NCBI GenBank assembly: GCA_050260355.1
Contig: JBLNBZ010000145.1
Location: 1 to 42,117 of the forward strand
Reading direction: 5' to 3'
DNA: 42,117 nucleotides
From: CADEFX01 sp050260355
GTDB taxonomy: Bacteria > Pseudomonadota > Alphaproteobacteria > Rhizobiales > Hyphomicrobiaceae
Both the position numbers and the translations under genes were made by a program. Numbering within the stretch: the stretch's first letter is position 1; each line of letters starts with the position of its first letter. Below the pieces are notes generated by a model. The model searched no databases, was not told the origin of the DNA, and was given only the letters and a program-made list of their open reading frames with translations. Shown here piece after piece: positions 23,284 through 31,653 of this stretch.

Positions 23284-24906
23284 TCAGCGGCGCGCATCCT
23301 CGAGCAGCATCGCCGCGCCCTTCTCGGCGATCATCAGAGTCGGCGCATTGGTGTTGCCTGACGTAATGGTCGGCATGACCGAGGCATCGGCGATGCGCAG
23401 GCCGTCGATCCCGCGCACCCTGAGCCGATGGTCGACGACAGCCATGTCGTCCGAGCCCATCTTGCACGTCGAGACCGGGTGGAAGATCGTTGTCGCGATT
23501 TCGCCGGCAGCCTTGGCCAGCGCCTCGTCACCGTCGATGTCGGGGCCCGGCCGAAACTCCTCCGGCTTGTATTTTTGAAGCGCGGGCATCGAGACGATGC
23601 GCCGGGTCACACGAACGGCGTCCGCGGCGACCTGGCGGTCCTCCTCGGTGGATAGATAGTTCGGCTTGATCTCGGGATGCGCGGCCGGATCCGGCGAGGT
23701 GATCCGCACCGTGCCGCGGCTTGTCGGCCGCAGGTTGCACACGCTGGCGGTGAAGGCGGGAAACGGATCGAGAGGGTCTCCGAACTTGGGCAGCGTCAGC
23801 GGCTGCACATGGTATTGCAGGTTCGGCGTCTCGCGGTTCGGATCGGACTTGGTGAAGGCGCCGAGCTGCGAGGGTGCCATGGTCATCGGCCCGCGCCGCC
23901 GCAGCGCGTACTCGAGCGCGAAGCCGGTGCGCCGCACGAAACTCTGGTAGCGTTCGTTCATGGTCTTGACGCCCTGCACCTTGTAGGCGCAGCGGATCTG
24001 CAGATGGTCCTGCAGGTTCTCGCCAACGCCGGGCAGCTCGTGCACGACGGTCAGTCCGTGCCGCTGCAGCAGCGCGCCGGGGCCTATCCCTGAGAGCTGG
24101 AGAATCTGCGGCGAGCCGATCGAGCCGGCCGCAAGGATCACCTCGCGTCGCACCGCAAAATCGCGCGCCATGCCGCGCTGCCGCACGCTCACGCCCGTTA
24201 CCCGCCTCCCTTCGAGCTTCAGGCGCTCGACTGTCGCATGCGTCTCCACGACGAGGTTCTTGCGGTCGAGCACGGGGCGCAGAAAGCCTTTGGAGGTGTT
24301 CCAGCGCACGCCGGATCGCTGGTTGACGTGAAAATAGCCGCAGCCCTCGTTGTTCCCGCGATTGAAGTCGTCGACCTTGGGAATACCGGCCTCAGCGGCC
24401 GCCTCGCGGAAAGCATCGAGGATCTCCCAGCGGATGCGCGCCAGCTCGATGCGCCACTCTCCGCCGCGCGCGTGCAGATCGTCGAACGCATCGGGCTGCA
24501 GGGCCCACTGGTCCTCATGCTTCTTGAAATACGGCAGCACGTCGTCCCAGGCCCATCCGGGGCAGCCCATCTGCCGCCACAGATCGTAGTCGCGCGCCTG
24601 GCCACGCATGTAGATCATGCCGTTGATGGACGAGCAGCCGCCAAGCACCTTGCCGCGCGGATAATTGAGGCTGCGGCCGTTGAGGCCCGGCTCCTCGGCC
24701 GTCTTGAAGCACCAGTCGGCGCGCGGGTTGCCCATCAAGTAGAGGTAGCCGACCGGAATGTGGATCCAGTGGTAGTTGTCCCTGCCGCCGGCCTCCAGCA
24801 GCAGGACGCGTGCCGCGCGGTCTGCCGACAGGCGATTGGCGAGCAGGCATCCGGCCGTGCCGGCGCCGACGATGACATAATCGTAGGTATCGTTTGTGTC
24901 TGGCAT
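23284..24906 (-). CDS. GMC-family FAD oxidoreductase (choline dehydrogenase-like)
   Basis: This 540-residue glucose-methanol-choline oxidoreductase starts with the FAD-binding YDYVIVGAGTAGCLLANRLS and continues with GMC signature 1 (YPRGKVLGGCSSINGMIYMRG, about 83-103) and signature 2 (AAGSIGSPQILQLSGIG, about 261-277). The C-terminal active-site region has HPVSTCKMGSDDMAVVD, with the catalytic His, and the closing GNTNAPTLMIAEKGAAMLL. Such enzymes oxidise alcohols (choline, aliphatic or aromatic alcohols, polyethylene glycol) and feed electrons to the respiratory chain or oxygen. No betaine genes are near, so choline as substrate is not supported by context. It lies between unrelated genes and is probably monocistronic. 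Confidence 0.92.
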   Translation of the reverse strand: MPDTNDTYDYVIVGAGTAGCLLANRLSADRAARVLLLEAGGRDNYHWIHIPVGYLYLMGNPRADWCFKTAEEPGLNGRSLNYPRGKVLGGCSSINGMIYMRGQARDYDLWRQMGCPGWAWDDVLPYFKKHEDQWALQPDAFDDLHARGGEWRIELARIRWEILDAFREAAAEAGIPKVDDFNRGNNEGCGYFHVNQRSGVRWNTSKGFLRPVLDRKNLVVETHATVERLKLEGRRVTGVSVRQRGMARDFAVRREVILAAGSIGSPQILQLSGIGPGALLQRHGLTVVHELPGVGENLQDHLQIRCAYKVQGVKTMNERYQSFVRRTGFALEYALRRRGPMTMAPSQLGAFTKSDPNRETPNLQYHVQPLTLPKFGDPLDPFPAFTASVCNLRPTSRGTVRITSPDPAAHPEIKPNYLSTEEDRQVAADAVRVTRRIVSMPALQKYKPEEFRPGPDIDGDEALAKAAGEIATTIFHPVSTCKMGSDDMAVVDHRLRVRGIDGLRIADASVMPTITSGNTNAPTLMIAEKGAAMLLEDARR

Positions 24907-24996
24907 GTCTCGACCCGCCGACGCGTGCCCCCCCTTCTATCTCTTGCCGATAGCCTAACGCAGATGCCGAAGCGGCTGAATGCCGGATCGGTGTAT

Positions 24997-25581
24997 CTAG
25001 GCCGAGAGGCGCCGGCCAAGGCAAACGATCTCGGCTCCGTTCCACAGCAGCGACCGCAACCGGCGAAATCCGTTCCTCGCATAGAAAGGGCCGTTGCGCG
25101 AGTGCGCGCCGGTGACGACGTGGACGCCCGGCGCGCCGGCTTTCGCCGCGTGCGCGCAGAACGCCTCGATCAGCAAGGCCCCAATGCCGCGATTGCGCCA
25201 GCTCGCAGCGACGTTAATATGCAGATGGGCGGGATAGTTGTGGGTGAGATCGGCGATCTCGGCGAAGTAGGCGATGTCCGCAAATAGCCGCTGCCGCGAA
25301 GGGTCCACCAAGCATCCGGCAAGATAGCCTGCGATGCGGCCCCGCGGATCGATGGCGAGGAAGAAATTTTCCCTGTAATGCTCCAGGTACCTCCCCAGCC
25401 AGCGCTCGCGAAACGCCCCTTTTGCTGCTGATGAGGCAAAGCTCTGGGTCTGGCTGGCGGCGAAGAAAATTGTGTCCACCGCGGAGAGGTCCGCCCGCTT
25501 GCCCATCTCCCGCTCGAGTGCGCTGAGCGCGATCACGCGGGGTTGATGCACTTCTCCTGGGCTAGATGCACTATCGCCCAT
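24997..25581 (-). CDS. GNAT-family N-acetyltransferase
   Basis: From the ATG at 25581 (GGGGAGG 8 bases upstream) this is a 194-residue GNAT protein; an open frame up to 25689 has no matching site. The fold is seen as DTIFFAASQTQSFASS, the central strand FFLAIDPRGRIAGYLAGCLVD, the acetyl-CoA loop INVAASWRNRGIGALLIEAF (an R-x2-G-x-G type P-loop) and a last NGPFYARNGFRRL segment. The acceptor is unknown. It is divergent from the glycosyltransferase gene, 119 bases apart, so the two may share a control region. Confidence 0.85.
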   Translation of the reverse strand: MGDSASSPGEVHQPRVIALSALEREMGKRADLSAVDTIFFAASQTQSFASSAAKGAFRERWLGRYLEHYRENFFLAIDPRGRIAGYLAGCLVDPSRQRLFADIAYFAEIADLTHNYPAHLHINVAASWRNRGIGALLIEAFCAHAAKAGAPGVHVVTGAHSRNGPFYARNGFRRLRSLLWNGAEIVCLGRRLSA

Positions 25582-25700
25582 GGTTCCAGCCTCCCCAGCG
25601 GGCACTGCGTCGAGCGTGTTTTCGGTATCGCCCCGACGGATTTCCGCAGTATAGCGGACAGGGCGCGCCAGTGCTTCGGCGTCCGGCATCGGGGACGGGG

Positions 25701-26588
25701 ATGGCCATCTACGACTGCTTCACGTTCTTCAACGAGCTCGACATCCTGGAGCTGCGGCTCGAGGAGCTCGATGCATGCGTCGACTACTTTGTTATCGGCG
25801 AGGCCACCCGCACCTTCAGCAACGAGCCCAAGCCGCTCCATTTCGCCGAGAACAGAAACCGCTTCGCCCGCTTCCTGCCGAAGATCATCCATGTCGTCAT
25901 CGACGATCTGCCGGCCGAAGGGGATGCATGGGACCGGGAAGCGTTCCAGCGCGACGCCCTCGTGCGCGGGCTCGGCACGGCCAAACCGGATGACATCATT
26001 CTGATCTCCGACGTGGATGAGATCCCCTTCCCCTCGCATATCGCCCGGCTGACGCCGGAGGCGATGCGGGGCCGCGCATGGTTCATCGAGTGCGACTACT
26101 ACACCTACAAGCTCAATCTGGCGATTGAGAACAAGTGGGTCGGTCTGTGCGCGATCCGGGCTATTCAGAAAAAGCATCTTCCGGGCATGCAGCAGTTCCG
26201 CGGCTTTCGCGCCCGCCAAAGCCGCCGCCTGCCGATGCCGGTCAATCAGGCCATCAACGTGGCCAAGAACGTGTTTCGCGTCGGCAGCCCGCTGAGCCAT
26301 GTGCTCGTGGAGCACGGCGGCTGGCATTTCACGTTCGTCAACACGCCTGAGAAGATCCGCTACAAGATCGCCTCCTATGCGCATCAGGAGCGGAATACGC
26401 CGGAGTTCAACAACCTGGCGAATATCCAGCGCCTGATTGCCGAAAAGCGCAGCGTGTGCGGGCGCCGCCTGCGCCGCGTTGGCATCGAGCTGATGCCGCG
26501 AACGGTGCAAGAGAATCTCGAGCGGTGGCGCCACCTTCTCGATGACGGCGCTGCCACTGAAGCTGCCCCGCCGGCCGCCGCCGAATAG
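25701..26588 (+). CDS. Glycosyltransferase family 17 protein
   Basis: This 295-residue protein is a GT17 glycosyltransferase, the family of eukaryotic beta-1,4-mannosyl-glycoprotein N-acetylglucosaminyltransferase (MGAT3) and scattered bacterial relatives. The match begins with MAIYDCFTFFNELDILELRLEEL and continues with YFVIGEATRTFSNEPKPLHF, the sugar-nucleotide/metal-binding Asp104-Val-Asp106 in LISDVDEIP, and the GGWHFTFVNTPEKIRYKIASYAHQE segment. I chose the ATG at 25701 since GGGGA lies close upstream and homologous sequence starts there; the frame opens earlier at 25566 inside the divergent region. The donor and acceptor are unknown. It ends in an Ala/Pro tail, with the TauE/SafE gene 53 bases on. 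Confidence 0.9.
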   Translation: MAIYDCFTFFNELDILELRLEELDACVDYFVIGEATRTFSNEPKPLHFAENRNRFARFLPKIIHVVIDDLPAEGDAWDREAFQRDALVRGLGTAKPDDIILISDVDEIPFPSHIARLTPEAMRGRAWFIECDYYTYKLNLAIENKWVGLCAIRAIQKKHLPGMQQFRGFRARQSRRLPMPVNQAINVAKNVFRVGSPLSHVLVEHGGWHFTFVNTPEKIRYKIASYAHQERNTPEFNNLANIQRLIAEKRSVCGRRLRRVGIELMPRTVQENLERWRHLLDDGAATEAAPPAAAE

Positions 26589-26641
26589 CGCGCCCCAGCA
26601 GTCCTCTCCTCCACCCTGCCCACTCCCTGCTCGCCTCCTCT

Positions 26642-27382
26642 ATGCCATTCGATGCCACGCTCGGCCTCCTCATCCTGGGCGCACTGCTCGGCGGCTTCGT
26701 CTCCGGGCTAGCCGGCTTCGGCGGCGGGCCGGTCGTGCTTGTGCTTTGGCTGCTGGTGATTGAGCCGAAAACGGCGGTTCCCCTGCTGATGGTGTCTGCC
26801 GTCGCGCATCAGCTCATGACCTTGCACCTCGTGTGGAGGTCGATCAGCGGCAAGCGCCTGTGGCCCATGGTGATGGGCGGCGTCATCGGCATCCCGATCG
26901 GTGCGGCGATGCTCGATGTTCTGAGCCCCGCTGTTGTGCGGGCCGTCACCGGCCTCTTTCTCGTCTTCTACACGCTGGTTCGGCTGACCTTCATCAGGGA
27001 GCTCACCATCCATGTGGAGAGCCGCATACCGGACGCGGCGGCCGGACTGGCTGCCGGTCTCATGAGCGGACTTGCCGGATTGCCGGGCCCGATCTCGACG
27101 CTCTGGTGCGGTCTCAGAGGCTGGGCCAAGAACGATCAGCGAGCCGTGTTCCAGCCATTCAACTTCATCATGGTTCTGGTGAGCATCGTACTTTTCGTGA
27201 GCAAGGGCTTCGTCACCGCCAACATCCTCCACTACGCGTTGTGGTGCGCCCCGGGCCTCATGGTGGGGGTAGCGTTCGGCACGCCGCTCTATCTGCGCCT
27301 CAACGATCGGCAGTTTCAGACGGTGGTCCTGTTGCTGATGCTTCTGATGGGCGTCGTTCTGGTCGCCGTGAATTTCCGCTGA
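26642..27382 (+). CDS. TauE/SafE-family (TSUP) membrane exporter
   Basis: This 246-residue integral membrane protein has about eight hydrophobic segments and the TSUP pattern: LGALLGGFVSGLAGFGGGPVVL at the N terminus and its inverted counterpart AAGLAAGLMSGLAGLPGPIS in the middle. The family exports sulfite, sulfoacetate and other organic anions. Nothing nearby points to a sulfur substrate, so the cargo is open. It lies 53 bases after the GT17 gene on the same strand and may share its transcript. Confidence 0.9.
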   Translation: MPFDATLGLLILGALLGGFVSGLAGFGGGPVVLVLWLLVIEPKTAVPLLMVSAVAHQLMTLHLVWRSISGKRLWPMVMGGVIGIPIGAAMLDVLSPAVVRAVTGLFLVFYTLVRLTFIRELTIHVESRIPDAAAGLAAGLMSGLAGLPGPISTLWCGLRGWAKNDQRAVFQPFNFIMVLVSIVLFVSKGFVTANILHYALWCAPGLMVGVAFGTPLYLRLNDRQFQTVVLLLMLLMGVVLVAVNFR

Positions 27383-27538
27383 GCCGGCTCGCCACGCGCT
27401 ACGGACGTTCGCAGATGCAAAACGATCCGCAGGCCCTTGCATCGGCTGCGTCAAAAGCCGAAGCTTCGACTATATGCCACTGATATAACTGACATATCTA
27501 TCAATCCATGCATGCTATGCATATCGGAGCTGCACGGC

Positions 27539-27582
27539 TGCAATGAAGTTTGCATTGCAATGTGGCATGCCATATGCCACAT
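27539..27582. promoter_or_regulatory. Two abutting dyads in an AT-rich spacer
   Basis: TGCAATG-N7-CATTGCA (27539-27559) is followed directly by ATGTGGCAT-N5-ATGCCACAT (27560-27582), both perfect inverted repeats with 7- and 9-bp arms. ATATGCCAC also occurs at 27472-27480, exactly 100 bases before its second copy at 27572. The stretch 27470-27590 is much more AT-rich than its surroundings and lies upstream of the small gene at 27631, so an operator or promoter region is the natural reading. Confidence 0.5.
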
Positions 27583-27630
27583 ACGTGAGCGAAGGGATGC
27601 ACGAACATCCCAGCCTCAGAGATGAGAGTC

Positions 27631-27843
27631 ATGAGCACCCATTCTGCGAATGCGACGGCGAGCCTGCTGCAGGACGCCCGGCCGAGCCTTGCTGAGACGC
27701 TATTCGGCAAGATCCGGCGAGTCTGGAGCGCCCTGGTCGAGGGCAAAGCGGCGGCCGACCATTACGAGTCCCTGGTCGCGCGAGGCATGACGCCCGGCCA
27801 GGCTGCACAGGCGGTTTTCAGCAAGCACTTCGGCAAGCGCTGA
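27631..27843 (+). CDS. Small conserved-looking protein of unknown function
   Basis: This 70-residue frame (start ATG at 27631, with GAGA just upstream; another in-frame ATG lies at 27622) encodes a compact helical protein without signal peptide or membrane segment. The second half, AADHYESLVARGMTPGQAAQAVFSKHFGK, reads like a genuine folded helix-turn-helix-like hairpin, and it is followed 50 bases on by a good intrinsic terminator, which argues that it is expressed. I do not recognise a named family. The dyad-rich spacer upstream suggests regulated expression. Confidence 0.65.
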   Translation: MSTHSANATASLLQDARPSLAETLFGKIRRVWSALVEGKAAADHYESLVARGMTPGQAAQAVFSKHFGKR

Positions 27844-27893
27844 GCCCTGCCCCACAGTTCCTCCCTGACTTGAGGCACACGCGTGGCCTCGAT

Positions 27894-27926
27894 AGCGCGC
27901 CGGTTCACCCTGACGCGCTTTTTTTT
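27894..27926 (+). terminator. Intrinsic terminator after the small gene
   Basis: AGCGCG and CGCGCT pair across a 14-base loop and are followed at once by a run of eight T. This is the best rho-independent terminator in the window. It ends transcription of the small gene at 27631-27843 before the convergent Gly/His-rich gene. Confidence 0.8.
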
Positions 27927-27931
27927 ATGAA

Positions 27932-27951
27932 GACCGGCGATCTCGCCGGTC
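27932..27951 (-). terminator. Hairpin after the Gly/His-rich gene
   Basis: GACCGGCGA and TCGCCGGTC form a perfect 9-bp stem with a 2-base loop, 20 bases beyond the stop of the leftward gene ending at 27971. No T-run follows on that strand, so termination is likely but not certain. Confidence 0.5.
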
Positions 27952-27970
27952 CTCTGATCGGATCCGAAAT

Positions 27971-28474
27971 CTAGTACCAGCCGCGGCAGGCTCTCCACCG
28001 GCGATACCAGTACCAGCTGCCGGTCACATAATAACGGTGCCGTAGCCACCCACAGCCGCCATAGCCGTAGCCGTAGTTATAGGCGCCCCATCCGAGGAAC
28101 GGCAGCGCGCCATAGAGGAAGAACCGGCCGTGGTGGCGGCGGTGTCCCCACCCTCGACCCCATCCTCCTCCGCCCCAGCGCCTGAAGCCGCGGTGCCCCC
28201 AGGAGCCACCGCGAAACGCGTGACCGCGAAAGCCGTGACCGCGGAAGGCATGACCGCGAAAGCCGTGACCGCGGAAGGCATGACCGCGAAAACCATGACC
28301 ACGAAAGCCGTGAAAGCCGCGACCGCCATGAAATCCGCGGCGTACCTGTATCACCGCGCTGCTATTGGCTGGCGCGGCTGCCTTGAGTCCGACCGGAGCC
28401 GCCTGCGTCATCGTCCCCGAAAACGCAAAAAGGCCGCCAGCGACTACGCCAGCAGCCAGAGAACTTCGCAGCAT
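27971..28474 (-). CDS. Secreted Gly/His/Arg-rich repeat protein with C-terminal Cys motif
   Basis: This 167-residue protein has a signal peptide (MLRSSLAAGVVAGGLFAFSGTMTQAAP, cut near residue 25). The mature protein carries pentapeptide repeats of the form FRGHG/FRGHA (about 56-90), a Gly/Trp/Arg-rich stretch, and a C-terminal segment of Tyr, Trp and Arg with two cysteines 22 residues apart (C-G-W-L near the start, R-W-R-A-C at the end). The repeated His could bind metal or heme, but that is a guess. The C-terminal motif is shared with the next gene to the right. Proteins of this type are frequent and uncharacterised in Hyphomicrobiales. Confidence 0.75.
   Translation of the reverse strand: MLRSSLAAGVVAGGLFAFSGTMTQAAPVGLKAAAPANSSAVIQVRRGFHGGRGFHGFRGHGFRGHAFRGHGFRGHAFRGHGFRGHAFRGGSWGHRGFRRWGGGGWGRGWGHRRHHGRFFLYGALPFLGWGAYNYGYGYGGCGWLRHRYYVTGSWYWYRRWRACRGWY
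28221..28290. repeat. 30-bp tandem repeat inside the Gly/His-rich gene
   Basis: Positions 28221-28250 are repeated base for base at 28251-28280, and the first ten bases recur at 28281-28290. Each unit encodes two pentapeptides (FRGHG and FRGHA, read on the minus strand). Exact identity at DNA level implies recent duplication or active slippage, so repeat number may vary between strains. Confidence 0.9.
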
Positions 28475-28635
28475 GGGCTGACCTCCATTCTACCGGATGA
28501 GTGAGCGAGCCCCAGCGCTTTCAAAAACATGGTCGCTGGTTCTATTGCCGACAAGTGCCGGCCGAGCGTGGATTTGCGCTGCTTTGAGGGAATCGCCGCG
28601 ACGGATGCATTTTTGCCACGGCGCCCCTGGGCTGG

Positions 28636-29166
28636 TCAGTAGGCGCAGTCGCGATAGCGACGCCACCAGTAGCTGCTGCCGGTGTAAACGGCTCTGCGGT
28701 AGAGCCACGCGCAGCTGTAGTCGTCGTCGTAGTAGTATCCGTCGTAGCCGTAGCCGTCGTAACCGAGGCCGGATCCGATAAAGACTCCTACGCGGCCATT
28801 ACGATGGTGGCGTCCATCGCGAAAACCGAAATGTCTCCCGCCTCGGCCAACGTCGCCGCGGCCGAAGCTTCCTCCTCGACCACCGCCCATCGACATACCG
28901 TGGCCTCTCCCGCCGCCGCCCATGGAGTGGCCGCCTCCACCACCACCGCCACCCATAAAGTGCCCGCCTCCCCCGCGGCCTCCACCGCCACCGCCGTGGC
29001 CCCCACCACCGCCTCCGCCACCGCCTTGGCGTGCGACTTGGACAAGGTCCGACGACGCGTCGCCAAGCGGCGGCGGACCAAAGCTTGCCGCTTGCGAGGC
29101 GGCGGACGCCCCGCCGAGCAGCAAAGCTGCCAACGGCGCGGCCAACGCGTACGGGCGCAACATCAT
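28636..29166 (-). CDS. Secreted poly-Gly/His protein, paralogue of its neighbour
   Basis: From the ATG at 29166 (GGAG 9 bases upstream) this is a 176-residue exported protein with signal peptide MLRPYALAAPLAALLLGGASAASQA. The mature part is dominated by long Gly runs with His, Met and Arg, then DGRHHRNGRVGVFIGSGLGY, a Tyr/Asp-rich patch and a C-terminal two-cysteine motif (C-A-W-L to R-Y-R-D-C, also 22 residues between cysteines). Of those 23 positions 13 are identical to the neighbouring gene's end. A longer open frame to 29355 adds a Cys/Arg-rich stretch that looks non-coding. Function unknown; extracytoplasmic. Confidence 0.75.
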   Translation of the reverse strand: MMLRPYALAAPLAALLLGGASAASQAASFGPPPLGDASSDLVQVARQGGGGGGGGGHGGGGGGRGGGGHFMGGGGGGGGHSMGGGGRGHGMSMGGGRGGSFGRGDVGRGGRHFGFRDGRHHRNGRVGVFIGSGLGYDGYGYDGYYYDDDYSCAWLYRRAVYTGSSYWWRRYRDCAY

Positions 29167-29334
29167 ATTGGCGTCTCCATTTTCGAACTCTCTCTGGCAA
29201 CGCCGTACCGGCCCGCAAGTTGCGCAGCGCGACGACGACATTTCTTGCGCAGTGCAACCGCGGCAGATGAGGCTTGCCAGGCGCCGGCAGTTCGGGTCTT
29301 CTCCGCCCCGCACGGTTCGCCAACACCCCGCCTC

Positions 29335-29889
29335 ATGCTCGCCTCGCGCAAACACTCACAGCTCATGATCGTCGATGTGCAGCAGAAGCTTGCTCCGCAC
29401 GTCGACCGGCACATCGCGATCGTCGAGAACTGCCAGCGCCTGATCCGCTATGCGCTCCGCCTTGGTGTTCCCGTAACGATCACCGAGCACTATCCCGAAG
29501 GCTTGGGGCACACGGTTGCCACGCTCAGAGCGGCTGCCGGCAACGAGGCCAGCACCCTGGAGAAGATCACATTCTCCTGCCTCAACGATCACGCGATCGC
29601 CGCAAGACTGCGGGAGCAGCGCGCACGCGACCGCACCCAAGTGGTGGTCGCGGGCATGGAGGCGCACGTCTGCGTCGGCCAGACCGTGCTCGATCTCCTC
29701 GATAACGAGTTCGAGGTGTTCGTGGTTGCCGATGCCGTAGGTTCCCGATCACCCGACGTCTGCCGGCTCGCGCTCGAGCGCATGGCGCGCAAGGGCGCTC
29801 ATATCGTCTCGCACGAGATGGTTGCTTTCGAATGGCTCGGTCGAGGCGACACGGCCGAGTTCAAAGACCTGATCGGGGTGATAAAGTAG
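29335..29889 (+). CDS. Isochorismatase-fold cysteine hydrolase
   Basis: This 184-residue protein is an isochorismatase-superfamily hydrolase of the YcaC-like branch. The catalytic triad is visible as Asp14 (LMIVDVQQKL), Lys77 (STLEKITFSC) and Cys113 (VVAGMEAHVCVGQTVLDLL). The frame is open far upstream (to 28804), but that part is antisense to the poly-Gly gene and is not coding; the family-like start is near the ATG at 29335, which has only a weak ribosome site. The substrate is not predictable (nicotinamide, ureido compounds and others are known in the fold). It ends 35 bases before gcdH on the same strand. Confidence 0.88.
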   Translation: MLASRKHSQLMIVDVQQKLAPHVDRHIAIVENCQRLIRYALRLGVPVTITEHYPEGLGHTVATLRAAAGNEASTLEKITFSCLNDHAIAARLREQRARDRTQVVVAGMEAHVCVGQTVLDLLDNEFEVFVVADAVGSRSPDVCRLALERMARKGAHIVSHEMVAFEWLGRGDTAEFKDLIGVIK

Positions 29890-29924
29890 CCCCAACCGGA
29901 CGCACCCTCCCAGAGGCAACAACC

Positions 29925-31133
<1,209 letters not shown>

Positions 31134-31154
31134 TTACCGGAGCGGGAGCCCGGG

Positions 31155-31182
31155 TGGTGGATCCGAGGGGAATCGAACCCCT
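31155..31182. repeat. Copy of the tRNA-Ala 3' end (att-like direct repeat)
   Basis: These 28 bases equal positions 33081-33108, the CCA end, acceptor 3' strand and T-arm of the tRNA-Ala gene, with one mismatch (eighth base, T instead of G). No D-arm, anticodon arm or 5' acceptor strand is present on the adjoining side, so this is not a tRNA gene. It reads as the distal attachment-site copy left by integration into the tRNA 3' end, or as an old tRNA remnant. Confidence 0.75.
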
Positions 31183-31211
31183 CAGCAGCCCCACGTCGCT
31201 CTCATGCAAGC

Positions 31212-31319
31212 GATAACCTACTTTTCATAATTGTAGGCTATCACCTACATTGCGCAATTGCTGGCGATCGCCTACAATGCGCGAATGTAAGCAATCGCCT
31301 GCATGAAGAGTTCAACCGT
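31212..31319. promoter_or_regulatory. Operator array with exact 27-bp period upstream of hipB
   Basis: CCTAC (CCTGC in the last copy) begins at 31217, 31244, 31271 and 31298, an exact 27-base spacing. The first unit is a perfect CCTAC-N11-GTAGG dyad; the second and third are the same dyad with one mismatch each in the right arm; the fourth overlaps the hipB start codon at 31303. These are the expected binding sites of the HipB-like repressor, making the module self-regulated. The promoter must lie within or just before the array. Confidence 0.75.
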
Positions 31320-31653
31320 GTTCATCCGCCGGCCCAGCGATCTCGGTGCTATGGTGCGCGCCGCCCGAAAGGCGCGCGCGCTCAATCAGCAGGATCTTGC
31401 CGATCGACTCGGCGTCTCACGCTGGTGGGTCAACGAGTTCGAGCGCGGAAAGTCGACAGCCCGCCTCGACATAGTCCTCCGCGCGCTCAACGAGCTCGAC
31501 ATAACCTTGAGCGCGAGCCTCGGCGAAGGAACGCCACGGCGCGGCCCTGCCGAAGCCGCGTCCGGTGATGTCATCGACATCGACGAGATCGCGCAGACGG
31601 GACTGACGACTCCTAGGCCGGCCCCTGCACCCCGCAAGAGGCGGCGTCGATGA
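31303..31653 (+). CDS. hipB: HipB-like helix-turn-helix antitoxin
   Basis: This 116-residue protein has an XRE/HipB helix-turn-helix (about 12-68): LGAMVRAARKARALNQQDLADRLGVSRWWVNEFERGKSTARLDIVLRALNELDI. The C-terminal third is a disordered Pro/Arg-rich tail ending RKRRRR. In HipBA modules this protein represses the operon and neutralises HipA. Its stop overlaps the hipA start as ATGA (31650-31653), so the two are translationally coupled. The operator array runs into its start codon. Confidence 0.88.
   Translation: MKSSTVFIRRPSDLGAMVRAARKARALNQQDLADRLGVSRWWVNEFERGKSTARLDIVLRALNELDITLSASLGEGTPRRGPAEAASGDVIDIDEIAQTGLTTPRPAPAPRKRRRR

Noticed and set aside
28221..28290. CRISPR array
   Set aside because: The repeats are directly adjacent without spacers and lie in frame inside a secreted-protein gene; no cas genes are present in the window.
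28804..29334. N-terminal extension of the isochorismatase-fold hydrolase
   Set aside because: The 177 extra residues are antisense to the poly-Gly gene and consist of Ala/Thr/Pro runs; family homology begins at 29335.
31155..31240. Possible second tRNA gene
   Set aside because: Only a T-arm and acceptor 3' strand with CCA are present; no anticodon arm, D-arm or 5' acceptor strand can be folded from the adjoining bases.
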